A stretch of DNA of 33,795 nt from Pseudomonadales bacterium (GCA_020443005.1 JAGRJA010000398.1:1-33795), one strand, 5' to 3'; shown: positions 8,045-15,789, counted from the first letter of the stretch. The notes: a model not told the origin generated them from the letters alone. Made by a program: numbers and translations.

Positions 8045-8635
8045 CTATTTCCGGACAGCGTCTCTCTGGTAAAGGCAAAAACGGACATCACCTGCAGTTT
8101 TTTGCCGAAAGATTCTCCAGTTTTGAGGTGTGACCGTTTCACGGCTGTGTGAGGGTGATTCGGCATAAACAAAAGCGCCTTCACTGAGCAGTGCCTTCTC
8201 TTCGAGCCTGTTGCAAAAGTGCTGAAGTCCGTCAAGGGCAAATGGAGGGTCGAGAAAGACGATATCAAATTGCTCACCATTGTGTTGGCGTTGTAGCCAG
8301 CTTTCTGCATCGGTGTTGAACAACTGATAGCTTTCGGCACCGATGCGTTCAAGGTTTGAGCGAAGGGTGTTGGCAGCCTGATTCGATTTTTCGACAAAAA
8401 CAATTTGGCTGGCGCCTCTCGACAGTGCTTCCATGCCGAGAATGCCGCTGCCTGCAAACAGGTCGAGGCAACGGCTTTGCATGATGATCGGTGAGAGCCA
8501 GTTAAAGAGTGTTTCCCTGACTCTGTCTCCTGTTGGCCTCAGGCCGTCTCCGGGCAGAAAGTGAATCCGGCTGTTTCGCCATCGTCCTGCGATAATTCGA
8601 ACGGATGATTTTTGTTGCGGTTTTTTTGCGTTCAC
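8045..8635 (-). CDS. rsmD: 16S rRNA (guanine(966)-N2)-methyltransferase
   Basis: SAM-dependent methylation of G966 in 16S rRNA. The 196-residue protein has the N-terminal 'RIIAGRWRNSRIHF' and 'GLRPTGDRVRETLFNWL', SAM motif I 'CLDLFAGSGILGMEALSRGA' and the catalytic 'FLDPPF' (a (N/D)PPF variant typical of RsmD). The start is a GTG at 8635. It is divergent from ftsY across a 94-bp gap, and the rsmD/ftsY head-to-head pair is widespread in gammaproteobacteria. Confidence 0.96.
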   Translation of the reverse strand: MNAKKPQQKSSVRIIAGRWRNSRIHFLPGDGLRPTGDRVRETLFNWLSPIIMQSRCLDLFAGSGILGMEALSRGASQIVFVEKSNQAANTLRSNLERIGAESYQLFNTDAESWLQRQHNGEQFDIVFLDPPFALDGLQHFCNRLEEKALLSEGAFVYAESPSHSRETVTPQNWRIFRQKTAGDVRFCLYQRDAVRK

Positions 8636-8653
8636 GCTTTAGCGCTCTATAAA
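8626..8653 (+). promoter_or_regulatory. Possible sigma-70 promoter for ftsY
   Basis: TTGCGT at 8626-8631, a 16-bp spacer and TATAAA at 8648-8653, upstream of ftsY and overlapping the first codons of the divergent rsmD. The -10 is good and the -35 fair. Confidence 0.38.
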
Positions 8654-8729
8654 CTTGCAGATAAATGATAGGATACACCGATTTGTATCAGCGCGTTCAG
8701 CGCGCAAAACAATAGCAAGGCGATTTAAT

Positions 8730-10202
8730 ATGCTTGGTTTTGGAAAAGACAAAAAAGCCGAGTCAGCGGAAGCTGGCGATGTTTCCAGTGTGGTCGATAA
8801 AACTGTTCACAAGCAGGTGCCCGAGACTGAAAAACCGGTGAATGAGGCCGAAAAGAAGGGTTTTTTTGGCAAGCTTTTTGGGCGAAAAAAAGAAGAATCG
8901 GAAGCATTGGTTTCTGAAGCGAGTGCCGCAGTTCCTGATGAGATTGTGAAGCATGAACCGGTCAAGCAGGAAGACCGGGCCGGGCAAGAAGTTGTGCCAG
9001 AAGAAGCGGGGCGCCCAGCAGGGCAGCAGAAACCCGCTGAAGCAGTATCGTCTGTTGAAACCAGTGCACCTGCTGAACAAATTTCGCCGCAACCTTCCGG
9101 TGTTCCTGCGTCATCATTAACAGAGCCGGCATTGATCGGGAATGTTGAACAAGCGTCTGCGGGGCGAGAGCCCTCTGCATTGTCGGACACCGAGCCAGCA
9201 CTTGCTGAAAGCCCGGCCATCGCTGGCCAAGAGCAGTCTGTTAGCGGTGAGCAGGAAAAAGCAGGTATTTTCTCCAGAATCAAAAAAGGTTTGGGAAAAA
9301 CCGGCAGCGTGATTGCGGAAGGTGTCGGCAGTCTGGTGCTGGGTAAAAAAGTCATTGATGACGAGCTGATGGAAGAGCTGGAGACCCGGTTGTTAATGGC
9401 CGATGTCGGTATTGATGCGACGACGGAGGTTATCGAGAAACTGGCAAAACGGGTTGCACGCAAACAGCTCGATAATGCCGATGCGCTTTACGAAGCCCTG
9501 AAAGAAACGCTTTTTGATATGCTGGTCAGCTGCGAACAGCCGTTGCAACTGTCGACTCACAAGCCTTTCGTGTTGCTGGTTGTCGGGGTTAACGGCGTGG
9601 GGAAAACCACAACGATTGGTAAAATGGCCAGACAGTTCCAGCGTCAGGGTAAATCGGTTCTGCTGGCGGCCGGAGATACTTTTCGTGCAGCGGCCGTTGA
9701 GCAACTTCAGGTGTGGGGAGAACGCAATGATGTGCCGGTCGTTGCCCAGCATACAGGTGCTGATAGTGCTTCCGTCATTTTTGATGCTGTGGCTGCGGCC
9801 CGTTCCCGCAATATTGATATTGTGATTGCTGATACGGCGGGTCGTCTTCATAACAAAAGCAACCTGATGGAAGAACTGAAGAAGGTGAGCCGTGTCATTG
9901 GCAAACTTGATGATACAGCCCCGCATGAAGTATTGCTGGTGCTGGATGCCGGTACCGGTCAAAACGCCATTTCACAGGCAGAACAGTTCCAGCAGGCAGT
10001 GAATGTGACAGGTATCGCCTTGACCAAGCTGGATGGCACCGCAAAGGGAGGCGTAATCTTCGCGCTATGCAAGCGTCTGGGTCTGCCGGTCCGCTATGTT
10101 GGTGTTGGCGAGGGCGTTGAAGATTTACAGGTTTTCAATGCTCGCCGGTTTGTGGATGCGCTTTTTGCTTCTGTGAGTGAATCAGAAAAAAAGCATGATT
10201 AA
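8730..10202 (+). CDS. ftsY: Signal recognition particle receptor FtsY
   Basis: SRP receptor GTPase that docks ribosome-nascent chain-SRP complexes at the membrane for co-translational insertion. The ATG at 8730 gives 490 residues starting 'MLGFGKDKK', which matches the family start. An in-frame ATG at 8655 would add 25 residues but has no good ribosome site. Residues 1 to about 200 form the acidic, Ala/Glu/Pro-rich A domain. The NG domain follows with P-loop 'GVNGVGKTTT', 'DTFRAAAVEQL', 'DTAGRLHNKSNLMEEL' and 'TKLDGTAKGG'. Its last 8 bp overlap ftsE, which indicates coupled translation in an ftsY-ftsE-ftsX operon. Confidence 0.97.
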   Translation: MLGFGKDKKAESAEAGDVSSVVDKTVHKQVPETEKPVNEAEKKGFFGKLFGRKKEESEALVSEASAAVPDEIVKHEPVKQEDRAGQEVVPEEAGRPAGQQKPAEAVSSVETSAPAEQISPQPSGVPASSLTEPALIGNVEQASAGREPSALSDTEPALAESPAIAGQEQSVSGEQEKAGIFSRIKKGLGKTGSVIAEGVGSLVLGKKVIDDELMEELETRLLMADVGIDATTEVIEKLAKRVARKQLDNADALYEALKETLFDMLVSCEQPLQLSTHKPFVLLVVGVNGVGKTTTIGKMARQFQRQGKSVLLAAGDTFRAAAVEQLQVWGERNDVPVVAQHTGADSASVIFDAVAAARSRNIDIVIADTAGRLHNKSNLMEELKKVSRVIGKLDDTAPHEVLLVLDAGTGQNAISQAEQFQQAVNVTGIALTKLDGTAKGGVIFALCKRLGLPVRYVGVGEGVEDLQVFNARRFVDALFASVSESEKKHD

Positions 10203-10869
10203 ATTCGATAATGTCAGCAAGCGTTATTCTACAGGGCACGAGGCGCTCAGTCGGGTCAGTTTTCATGTTGGGCGCGGTGAAATGGTTTTTCTCACAGGGC
10301 ATTCAGGTGCCGGAAAAAGCACGCTTCTGAAACTGCTGATGTTGATGGAGCGGCCTACCGTTGGCCAGGTAATTGTTTCTGGACATAATATAGGTCGTTT
10401 CAAGGCTTCCCGCATTCCCTACTACAGGCGGAATGTCGGTGTGGTCTTCCAGGATCACCAGCTGTTGTTTGATCGCACTGTCTTTGACAATGTGGCTCTG
10501 CCCCTGATGGTCAGTGGTTACAGTCGCCGTGAGATAGGTCGCCGTGTCCGGGCAGCGCTCGATAAAGTCGGTTTGCTGGAGAGGGAAAAGTCATTGCCGA
10601 TTGCGCTTTCGGGTGGTGAACAGCAGCGGGTTGGCATTGCGAGAGCGGTTGTTAACAAGCCGCCACTTCTTCTTGCCGACGAGCCAACGGGCAACCTCGA
10701 CCCCGAACTCTCTGCTGAAATTATGCATCTTTTTGAAGACTTTAACCGGGTTGGGGTTACTGTCTTGATCGCTACTCATGATCTGGAGCTGGTACACAGA
10801 ATGGCCTATCGGGAAATGGTGTTGCATGCCGGGCAGGTTGTTACCGAAACGGGTGACGCGAATGGCTAA
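10195..10869 (+). CDS. ftsE: Cell-division ATP-binding protein FtsE
   Basis: ABC-type ATPase that pairs with FtsX to activate septal murein hydrolases during division. The 224-residue product has Walker A 'GHSGAGKST', Q-loop 'VFQDHQLL', signature 'LSGGEQQRVGIARA', Walker B 'LLLADEPTGNLD' and the switch His in 'IATHDLEL'. The ATG at 10195 is chosen because 224 residues is the usual size. An upstream in-frame GTG at 10177 lies inside ftsY. The start overlaps the ftsY stop by 8 bp and the end overlaps the ftsX start by 8 bp. Confidence 0.97.
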   Translation: MIKFDNVSKRYSTGHEALSRVSFHVGRGEMVFLTGHSGAGKSTLLKLLMLMERPTVGQVIVSGHNIGRFKASRIPYYRRNVGVVFQDHQLLFDRTVFDNVALPLMVSGYSRREIGRRVRAALDKVGLLEREKSLPIALSGGEQQRVGIARAVVNKPPLLLADEPTGNLDPELSAEIMHLFEDFNRVGVTVLIATHDLELVHRMAYREMVLHAGQVVTETGDANG

Positions 10870-11875
10870 AGTGTCGGTAAAAAGAGCCCCTTCCCCGGAG
10901 CGCAGCGTCGACAGGCTTAAAGGTAAAGGCGCGTCAATTGCCAAAGTCGGTGTGCAGAACAAAATGGATTCCTGGCGGGCACACCATGCCTATTCGGCGA
11001 AAATCAGCTTGCGTGACTTGCTGGCCTCCCCCTTGCAAAGCATCATGATAGGGCTTGTGATTGCGATTGCCCTCTCCCTGCCTGGAGCCCTGCTGATTGT
11101 CATTGATAATGTGCAGGCACTGGGAGAGCGCTGGAATGGCGGGGCGGGGATTACGGTTTTTCTCGAACAGAATGTCAGCCCTTCTGTTGTCGCCGGCCTC
11201 AATGATCAATTGGCGGCGAGAGAAGGCATGAAACATATTGAGTACATTTCCCCCGAGCAGGCTCTGGAGGAATTCGGTCAGGCTTCCGGTTTTGCCGATG
11301 TACTGTCACTGCTTGATGAGAACCCCTTGCCGGGTGTGTTTCTGTTGCAGCCCGATCCCTCATTTCCCGGCTCTGGGTTGCCGGCACTGCTGGAGAGCCT
11401 GCGTGACATGGAGGGTATTGCCTGGGTTCAGATGGATCTGGAGTGGGTGCAGAAACTGGATTCCATCATGTCTCTGGCACAGCGAATCACCTCTATTCTT
11501 TCATTGGTGCTGGTGTTGGGTATTGTTTTGTCTGTTGGCAATACCATCAGTCTCGCGATTGAAAGTCGTCGGGATGAAATTGTCGTGTCAAAACTGGTCG
11601 GCGCTACAGATGCTTTTGTCAGGCGGCCTTTTCTCTATACCGGGGTCTGGTACGGCCTGGCCGGAGGGATAATCGCTGTTGGTCTTCTGTTTGTAATGAC
11701 GGGAATGCTCGATGGGCCTGTGTCACGCCTGTCGGCACTTTACCAGAGTGATTTTGAGCTGAGCGGTCTTGACCTGCAATCCGCTGCCTTGATGCTCCTG
11801 GCGAGTCTTTTTCTCGGTTATGGCGGTGCCTGGCTCGCTGTGAGTCGGCACCTGCATGATATCCAGCCCCGGTAA
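10862..11875 (+). CDS. ftsX: Cell-division protein FtsX
   Basis: Membrane partner of FtsE that transmits ATP hydrolysis across the inner membrane to periplasmic hydrolase activators. The ATG at 10862 overlaps the ftsE stop and gives 337 residues. A basic, likely disordered N-terminus of about 50 residues precedes TM1 ('SIMIGLVIAIALSLPGALL'). A periplasmic domain with 'GGAGITVFLEQNVSP' follows, and then three more membrane segments with a loop containing 'ESRRDEIVVSKLVGATDAFVRRPF'. This is the FtsX/MacB-type topology. It is the last gene of the ftsY-ftsE-ftsX operon. Confidence 0.96.
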   Translation: MAKVSVKRAPSPERSVDRLKGKGASIAKVGVQNKMDSWRAHHAYSAKISLRDLLASPLQSIMIGLVIAIALSLPGALLIVIDNVQALGERWNGGAGITVFLEQNVSPSVVAGLNDQLAAREGMKHIEYISPEQALEEFGQASGFADVLSLLDENPLPGVFLLQPDPSFPGSGLPALLESLRDMEGIAWVQMDLEWVQKLDSIMSLAQRITSILSLVLVLGIVLSVGNTISLAIESRRDEIVVSKLVGATDAFVRRPFLYTGVWYGLAGGIIAVGLLFVMTGMLDGPVSRLSALYQSDFELSGLDLQSAALMLLASLFLGYGGAWLAVSRHLHDIQPR

Positions 11876-11916
11876 ACCTGTATCGGGTTATTGGTTCGCT
11901 GCTGGTGCGCCTTAAC

Positions 11917-11944
11917 GGAACTTTTGCCAGAGTTAGCACTCTTA
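11917..11944 (+). promoter_or_regulatory. Sigma-E-type promoter for rpoH
   Basis: GGAACTT at 11917-11923 is the exact extracytoplasmic-stress sigma-E -35 consensus. After 16 bp comes TCTTA at 11940-11944, matching the TCNNA form of the -10. The start site would be about 11950, leaving a leader of roughly 39 nt. The rpoH P3 promoter of E. coli is also sigma-E dependent, so the position makes biological sense. Confidence 0.7.
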
Positions 11945-11960
11945 CTCGGGGGAGTGCTAA
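11933..11960. promoter_or_regulatory. CIRCE-type operator (putative HrcA site) over the rpoH promoter
   Basis: TTAGCACTC (11933-11941) and GAGTGCTAA (11952-11960) form a perfect 9-bp inverted repeat identical to both arms of the consensus CIRCE element. The spacer is 10 bp, whereas the canonical element has 9. The dyad covers the -10 and predicted start site of the sigma-E-type promoter, a placement suited to repression. It ends 28 bp before the rpoH ATG. hrcA is not in this window, so the cognate repressor is inferred. Confidence 0.75.
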
Positions 11961-11988
11961 AATGCGCCGATTACAGAAGGAGGATTGT

Positions 11989-12852
11989 ATGAGTTATCAA
12001 TTACAGCCTGTGAATCTGATGTCACCGGGGGCCAATATTGCCAGCTATATGCAGGCAATTCATGCTATCCCGATACTGACCGCTGATGAGGAGAATGCTC
12101 TGGCGGAGCGTTTGTATTACAAGGATGATCTCGAGGCTGCTCGCCAGCTGGTTATGTCCCACTTGCGGTTTGTTGTCCATATTGCGCGCAGCTATAACGG
12201 TTATGGCCTGAGTCAGGCGGATCTGATTCAGGAAGGCAATGTGGGTTTGATGAAAGCGGTAAAACGCTTTAATCCCGAAAAAGGGGTGAGGCTCATTTCG
12301 TTTGCTGTTCATTGGATCAAAGCTGAAATCCATGAGTTTATTTTGAAAAACTGGCGAATTGTTAAAGTTGCAACAACCAAGGCGCAGCGCAAATTGTTTT
12401 TTAACTTGCGTGGCCAGAAAAAAAGCCTTAACTGGTTGACCAATGATGAGGCAGAAGCGGTAGCAACTGATCTGGGTGTCAAGGTCAAGCAGGTTCGGGA
12501 AATGGAAAGTCGTCTCAGCGCTTATGACATGGGTTTTGATGTCGGGGCTGATGATAGTGATGACGATGCATGGCAGGCTCCGGTTAATTATCTGGAAGAT
12601 CATTCGGCAGACCCCGCCCTGATGCTGGAGAATGATAATTGGCAAAGTAATTCCGAAGACAGGTTGTATCAGGTGCTTGATGACCTGGACGAGCGAAGCA
12701 GGGATATTCTTCAGCAACGCTGGCTCGCTGACAACAAGGCTACCTTGCACGATCTTGCTGCGAAATATGATGTGTCGGCAGAGCGTATTCGCCAGCTTGA
12801 AAAAAATGCAATGGTCAAAATGAAGGCTGCAATGGGAGCGTTCAGCGCCTGA
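11989..12852 (+). CDS. rpoH: RNA polymerase heat-shock sigma factor RpoH (sigma-32)
   Basis: Directs RNA polymerase to heat-shock promoters. The ATG at 11989 has a strong AGAAGGAGG ribosome site ending 5 bases upstream and gives 287 residues, close to the 284 of E. coli. Seen in order are region 1.2 ('PILTADEENALAERLY'), region 2 ('GLSQADLIQEGNVGLMKAVKRFNPEKGVRLISFAVHWIKAEIHEFI'-type core), the RpoH box 'QRKLFFNLR' that distinguishes sigma-32 from RpoD and RpoS, and region 4.2 ('TLHDLAAKYDVSAERIRQLEKNAM'). It follows ftsX by 113 bp and has its own control region with a sigma-E-type promoter and a CIRCE-type dyad. A terminator follows. Confidence 0.97.
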   Translation: MSYQLQPVNLMSPGANIASYMQAIHAIPILTADEENALAERLYYKDDLEAARQLVMSHLRFVVHIARSYNGYGLSQADLIQEGNVGLMKAVKRFNPEKGVRLISFAVHWIKAEIHEFILKNWRIVKVATTKAQRKLFFNLRGQKKSLNWLTNDEAEAVATDLGVKVKQVREMESRLSAYDMGFDVGADDSDDDAWQAPVNYLEDHSADPALMLENDNWQSNSEDRLYQVLDDLDERSRDILQQRWLADNKATLHDLAAKYDVSAERIRQLEKNAMVKMKAAMGAFSA

Positions 12853-12899
12853 TGGCCCTCGCCAGAAGTAACGCCACCCCCTTGATGTAAACTGAAAAG

Positions 12900-12920
12900 G
12901 CCGCTCGCAGCGGCTTTTTT
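12900..12920 (+). terminator. Rho-independent terminator after rpoH
   Basis: GCCGCT-CGC-AGCGGC hairpin (12900-12914) followed by six T residues, 48 bp after the rpoH stop. The preceding A-run could extend the stem. Confidence 0.9.
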
Positions 12921-13010
12921 GTTTTGTACAGCTTTGTTTTGTACTGCGCATTCTGGCTTACAGGGGTGTCAGTCAGTAGAATGTAGCCCCTTTCAGGAAA
13001 ACGCGGTTTG

Positions 13011-13406
13011 ATGGCACGATATACTTTGTTTATTGCTTCGATAAGTGCTTTTTTGGCGGTAGCCATGGGGGCCTTTGGTGCACATGCGCTGAAAACAGTG
13101 TTGGATGACAAGATGATGGCTGTTTACAAAACAGCCGTCTTGTATCAGTTTGTTCATTCTCTGGCGTTGTTCGCGCTTGCCATACTGGTTTTGCTTGTCG
13201 GGCGCTCCAATCTGTTGTTGGGGAGTGTCGCCAGTTTTAGCGTCGGAATCATCCTGTTTAGCGGTAGTCTTTATGTTCTGGCAATCAGTGGAAATGCATT
13301 TTTTGGTCTGTTGACGCCTTTGGGCGGGCTGGCACTGTTAGCGGGCTGGCTCTTGCTGGCCGTATTTGCTTGTCGTCTTTCGAGAGGGAGCCCGAGTGAA
13401 AATTGA
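13011..13406 (+). CDS. DUF423 small integral membrane protein
   Basis: A 131-residue, very hydrophobic protein of the DUF423 (YgdD-like) family, function unknown. The N-terminal signature 'AVAMGAFGAHALK' and the central 'YKTAVLYQFVHSLALF' are typical. Four membrane segments are visible: about 5-25, 45-65, 70-90 and 97-117. The ATG at 13011 is preferred. A TTG one codon upstream (13008) is closer to the AGGA at 12995 and cannot be excluded. The last 11 bp overlap thiS, so it probably belongs to the thiS-thiG-trmB transcript. Confidence 0.88.
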   Translation: MARYTLFIASISAFLAVAMGAFGAHALKTVLDDKMMAVYKTAVLYQFVHSLALFALAILVLLVGRSNLLLGSVASFSVGIILFSGSLYVLAISGNAFFGLLTPLGGLALLAGWLLLAVFACRLSRGSPSEN

Positions 13407-13596
13407 ATTGAACGGTTCCGCCCTTGAGGTGGCGGATACACTCACTGTCGCGGAACTCTTGTTGCAATTATCGCTGACGAACAGACGGGTTGCAGTGGAA
13501 GTTAATCTCGACATTATTCCCCGGAGTGAGTATGCGAATTACCACTTGGCTCAGGGTGACCGCGTGGAAATTGTGCATGCTATCGGTGGCGGGTAA
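13396..13596 (+). CDS. thiS: Sulfur carrier protein ThiS
   Basis: A 66-residue ubiquitin-fold carrier whose C-terminal glycine is thiocarboxylated and delivers sulfur to the thiazole ring of thiamine. It ends 'VEIVHAIGGG', so the essential terminal Gly-Gly is present. The GTG start at 13396 gives the exact family length, and GAGAGGGAG at 13382-13390 is a good ribosome site. It overlaps the DUF423 gene by 11 bp and precedes its partner thiG. Confidence 0.95.
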   Translation: MKIELNGSALEVADTLTVAELLLQLSLTNRRVAVEVNLDIIPRSEYANYHLAQGDRVEIVHAIGGG

Positions 13597-13631
13597 TTAC
13601 CTGAATGAAGAAAATAGCTGGAGAAAACGAA

Positions 13632-14417
13632 GTGCAAGATAACACCCCTTTACTGATAGCCGGTGTGGCTTACCAGTCGCGTCTGATTGTCGGGACAGGA
13701 AAATACAAGGATATGCAGGAAACAGCAGAAGCGATAGCTGCCTCCGGTGCTGAAATGGTGACAGTAGCCATTCGCAGAACCAATATTGGCCAGAACCCGG
13801 ATGAACCCAGCCTGCTCGATGTGATATCCCCTGAAAAATACACAATTCTGCCCAATACAGCGGGTTGTTATACAGCTGAAGAAGCGGTCAGAACCTGCAG
13901 GCTGGCCAGAGAGCTTTTGGGTGGCCACAAGCTGGTCAAGCTGGAAGTGCTTGGAGACCAGAAAACGCTTTACCCGAATATAACCGAAACGCTCAAGGCG
14001 GCCGAAAAGCTGGTGGCTGAAGGTTTTGATGTTATGGTTTACACGACGGACGACCCTCTGATGGCCTTGCGGCTCGAAGAAATGGGTTGTGTGGCAGTGA
14101 TGCCCTTGGGGGCGCCTATCGGTTCGGGTCTTGGTATTTGTAACCCCTACAACATTCGCTTGATTCTGGAAAATGCGTCGGTTCCGATTATCGTTGATGC
14201 CGGAGTGGGTACCGCGTCGGATGCAACGGTTGCCATGGAGCTGGGTTGCGAGGGTGTGCTGATGAACACGGCAATTGCCAAGGCTCAGAACCCGGTGCTG
14301 ATGGCTTCGGCCATGAAAAAGGCGGTTGAGTCGGGTCGGGAGGCTTTTCTGGCCGGAAGAATGCCGCGCAGGCTTTATGCAAGCGCGTCTTCACCGGTTG
14401 AAGGCCTCGTAAGCTGA
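13632..14417 (+). CDS. thiG: Thiazole synthase ThiG
   Basis: Condenses deoxyxylulose-5-phosphate, dehydroglycine and ThiS-borne sulfur into the thiazole phosphate of thiamine. A TIM-barrel protein with the Schiff-base lysine in 'LVKLEVLGD', 'NTAGCYTAEEAVRTCRLARE' and 'VDAGVGTASDA'. The GTG at 13632 is preferred (261 residues, 'MQDNTPLLIAG...') because GGAGA lies 7 bases upstream and the N-terminus matches the family. The in-frame ATG at 13605, 8 bp after the thiS stop, would add nine residues but has no clear ribosome site. The thiG stop overlaps the trmB start by 1 bp. No TPP riboswitch was recognised upstream of the operon. Confidence 0.95.
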   Translation: MQDNTPLLIAGVAYQSRLIVGTGKYKDMQETAEAIAASGAEMVTVAIRRTNIGQNPDEPSLLDVISPEKYTILPNTAGCYTAEEAVRTCRLARELLGGHKLVKLEVLGDQKTLYPNITETLKAAEKLVAEGFDVMVYTTDDPLMALRLEEMGCVAVMPLGAPIGSGLGICNPYNIRLILENASVPIIVDAGVGTASDATVAMELGCEGVLMNTAIAKAQNPVLMASAMKKAVESGREAFLAGRMPRRLYASASSPVEGLVS

Positions 14418-15130
14418 TGCAGCATGGCACTCAATCAGTGGTGATCCAGCCAGAATTCAGAAAACGGGATATTCGCTCCTATGTGATTCGCGGGGGGCGG
14501 ATGACAGAAGGGCAGCAGAGCGCTTTTGCCCGGTATTGGCCTGTTTACGGGTTGAGTATCGATCATGGTCAAATTTCCACCCAAAGCATTTTTGGCAACA
14601 GTAATCCACTGGTTGTCGAAATTGGTTATGGCATGGGAGACTCCCTGCTTGAGATGGCGATTGCCGGCCCCGAGCTGAATTTTTTGGGGATTGAGGTGCA
14701 TCCTCCCGGTGTCGGACGACTGATCAATGAAGCGGGAAAGCGTCAGTTGCCCAATATCAGAACCTATTGTGCTGATGCGATTGATGTTTTGTCTGATTGT
14801 TTGGCGCAAGGCTGTGTCGATCGTGTACAGCTGTTTTTTCCTGACCCGTGGCATAAAAAAAAGCATCATAAACGACGCATTGTTCAGCCGGCGTTTATCG
14901 AGCTTGTTGCGAAGTGTCTGAAAGCGGACGGCGTTTTTCATCTTTGTACTGACTGGCAGCCCTATGCCCAGCAGATGATGGAAGAAATGTCGGCGAGTGA
15001 CAAATTCAGGAATTGTGCCGGCGAGGGGCAATACAGTTCGCGTCCGTCATATCGCCCTGTGACGAAATTTGAAAGAAGAGGAGAGCGTTTGGGGCACGGG
15101 GTCTGGGATCTTCTGTTCAGCAAAAAGTAA
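14417..15130 (+). CDS. trmB: tRNA (guanine(46)-N7)-methyltransferase
   Basis: SAM-dependent formation of m7G46 in the tRNA variable loop. The 237-residue protein has the N-terminal 'IRSYVIRGGRMTEGQQ', SAM motif 'VVEIGYGMGDSLLEMA', 'GIEVHPPGVGRL', the catalytic-region motif 'FPDPWHKKKHHKRR' and the C-terminal 'TKFERRGERLGHGVWDL', all diagnostic of TrmB. The ATG overlaps the thiG TGA (TGATG-type coupling), which makes it the last gene of the operon. Confidence 0.97.
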   Translation: MQHGTQSVVIQPEFRKRDIRSYVIRGGRMTEGQQSAFARYWPVYGLSIDHGQISTQSIFGNSNPLVVEIGYGMGDSLLEMAIAGPELNFLGIEVHPPGVGRLINEAGKRQLPNIRTYCADAIDVLSDCLAQGCVDRVQLFFPDPWHKKKHHKRRIVQPAFIELVAKCLKADGVFHLCTDWQPYAQQMMEEMSASDKFRNCAGEGQYSSRPSYRPVTKFERRGERLGHGVWDLLFSKK

Positions 15131-15147
15131 AAATGCAGTTCCTTTTT

Positions 15148-15170
15148 TCGGGATATTTCTGTATCCCGAT
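15148..15170 (+). terminator. Hairpin after trmB, possible weak terminator
   Basis: TCGGGATA-TTTCTG-TATCCCGA is a perfect 8-bp stem, 17 bp after the trmB stop. The following sequence is T-rich but broken (TTTGAATTTG), so intrinsic termination would be weak. Confidence 0.45.
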
Positions 15171-15325
15171 TTGAATTTGTGGTCTGCAGCTGTGTTAGAA
15201 TTGACCGATTGGTTAACCGCAGTATTTGCACTTATCGTGTATACCTGCTCGATGTGACACCGGGTTAATAGTAATTGGCTTAAAGACGCTGTATCCGGTT
15301 TTCCGGCAGGTTAAAGGAGGCATAA

Positions 15326-15655
15326 ATGACACAACCAGCAGGCAGCAAGCGTGATGCGATTAACAAATGTATTGCCCTGAAAAAGATGCCCCATATTTTT
15401 GAAAAGCTGAAAAATGTTTGGGGCTACCCCGAGTTCTTTGGTTTTATCGACGGGCTGCTTCTTGTCGAGCCCGGCAGGGACCGAGCCGGTTTTCCCGAAG
15501 GGGTTTACAAGGAGCTGGATGCCCTTGAGAGAATTTTTCTGAAGTTCCCCGATGAAGTTGCCGCGCCTGAACTGGATAGAAATGAACGCGAAAAGCTTAA
15601 AGCTATTATCAAGGAAAAAGAAATAAAGTTGAATTACACTATCGGAGAACGATAG
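15326..15655 (+). CDS. Hypothetical protein, 109 residues, family not recognised
   Basis: I do not recognise this gene. The ATG at 15326 has a strong AAAGGAGG ribosome site about 5 bases upstream, which argues for real translation. The product is soluble, without signal peptide or membrane segment. It has a charged N-terminal helix-like part ('KRDAINKCIALKKMPHIFEKLKNVWG'-type), a central 'YPEFFGFIDGLLLVEPGRDRAGFPEGVYKELDAL' stretch and a Lys/Glu-rich helical C-terminus. It stands alone between trmB (same strand, 195 bp upstream) and the convergent hslU. A weak TTGACC-N16-TATTTG promoter candidate lies at 15201-15228. Confidence 0.75.
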   Translation: MTQPAGSKRDAINKCIALKKMPHIFEKLKNVWGYPEFFGFIDGLLLVEPGRDRAGFPEGVYKELDALERIFLKFPDEVAAPELDRNEREKLKAIIKEKEIKLNYTIGER

Positions 15656-15789
15656 GCTTTTGTTCGCCGGTTTTCACCGCTTTTTCACAGTCCACACCGC
15701 CTTTAATTCTTTTATTTCAATACAGCAAGTCCGAGTCTTTTTTTCGTTGACGACGGTTGATCGAGGTTATTCCCGCCCTCCGGCCTCGC

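Noticed and set aside
8688..8704. TCAGCGCG direct repeat (two copies, 1 bp apart) in the ftsY leader
   Set aside because: Only two short GC-rich copies; likely chance, with no other sign of regulation.
8807..9463. 218-codon Ser-rich minus-strand frame opposite the ftsY A domain
   Set aside because: Arises from the biased Glu/Ala codons of the acidic FtsY region read in antisense.
12022..12951. 309-codon open frame on the minus strand opposite rpoH
   Set aside because: It mirrors the rpoH codons, has no ribosome site and gives a product with no recognisable domain; rpoH is certain on the other strand.
12853..13010. TPP riboswitch before the DUF423-thiS-thiG-trmB operon
   Set aside because: The gap contains only the rpoH terminator; no CUGAGA-type or other TPP-riboswitch core was seen.
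15656..15789. Terminator in the convergent gap between the 109-aa gene and hslU
   Set aside because: T-rich stretches are present but no stem adjoins them on either strand.
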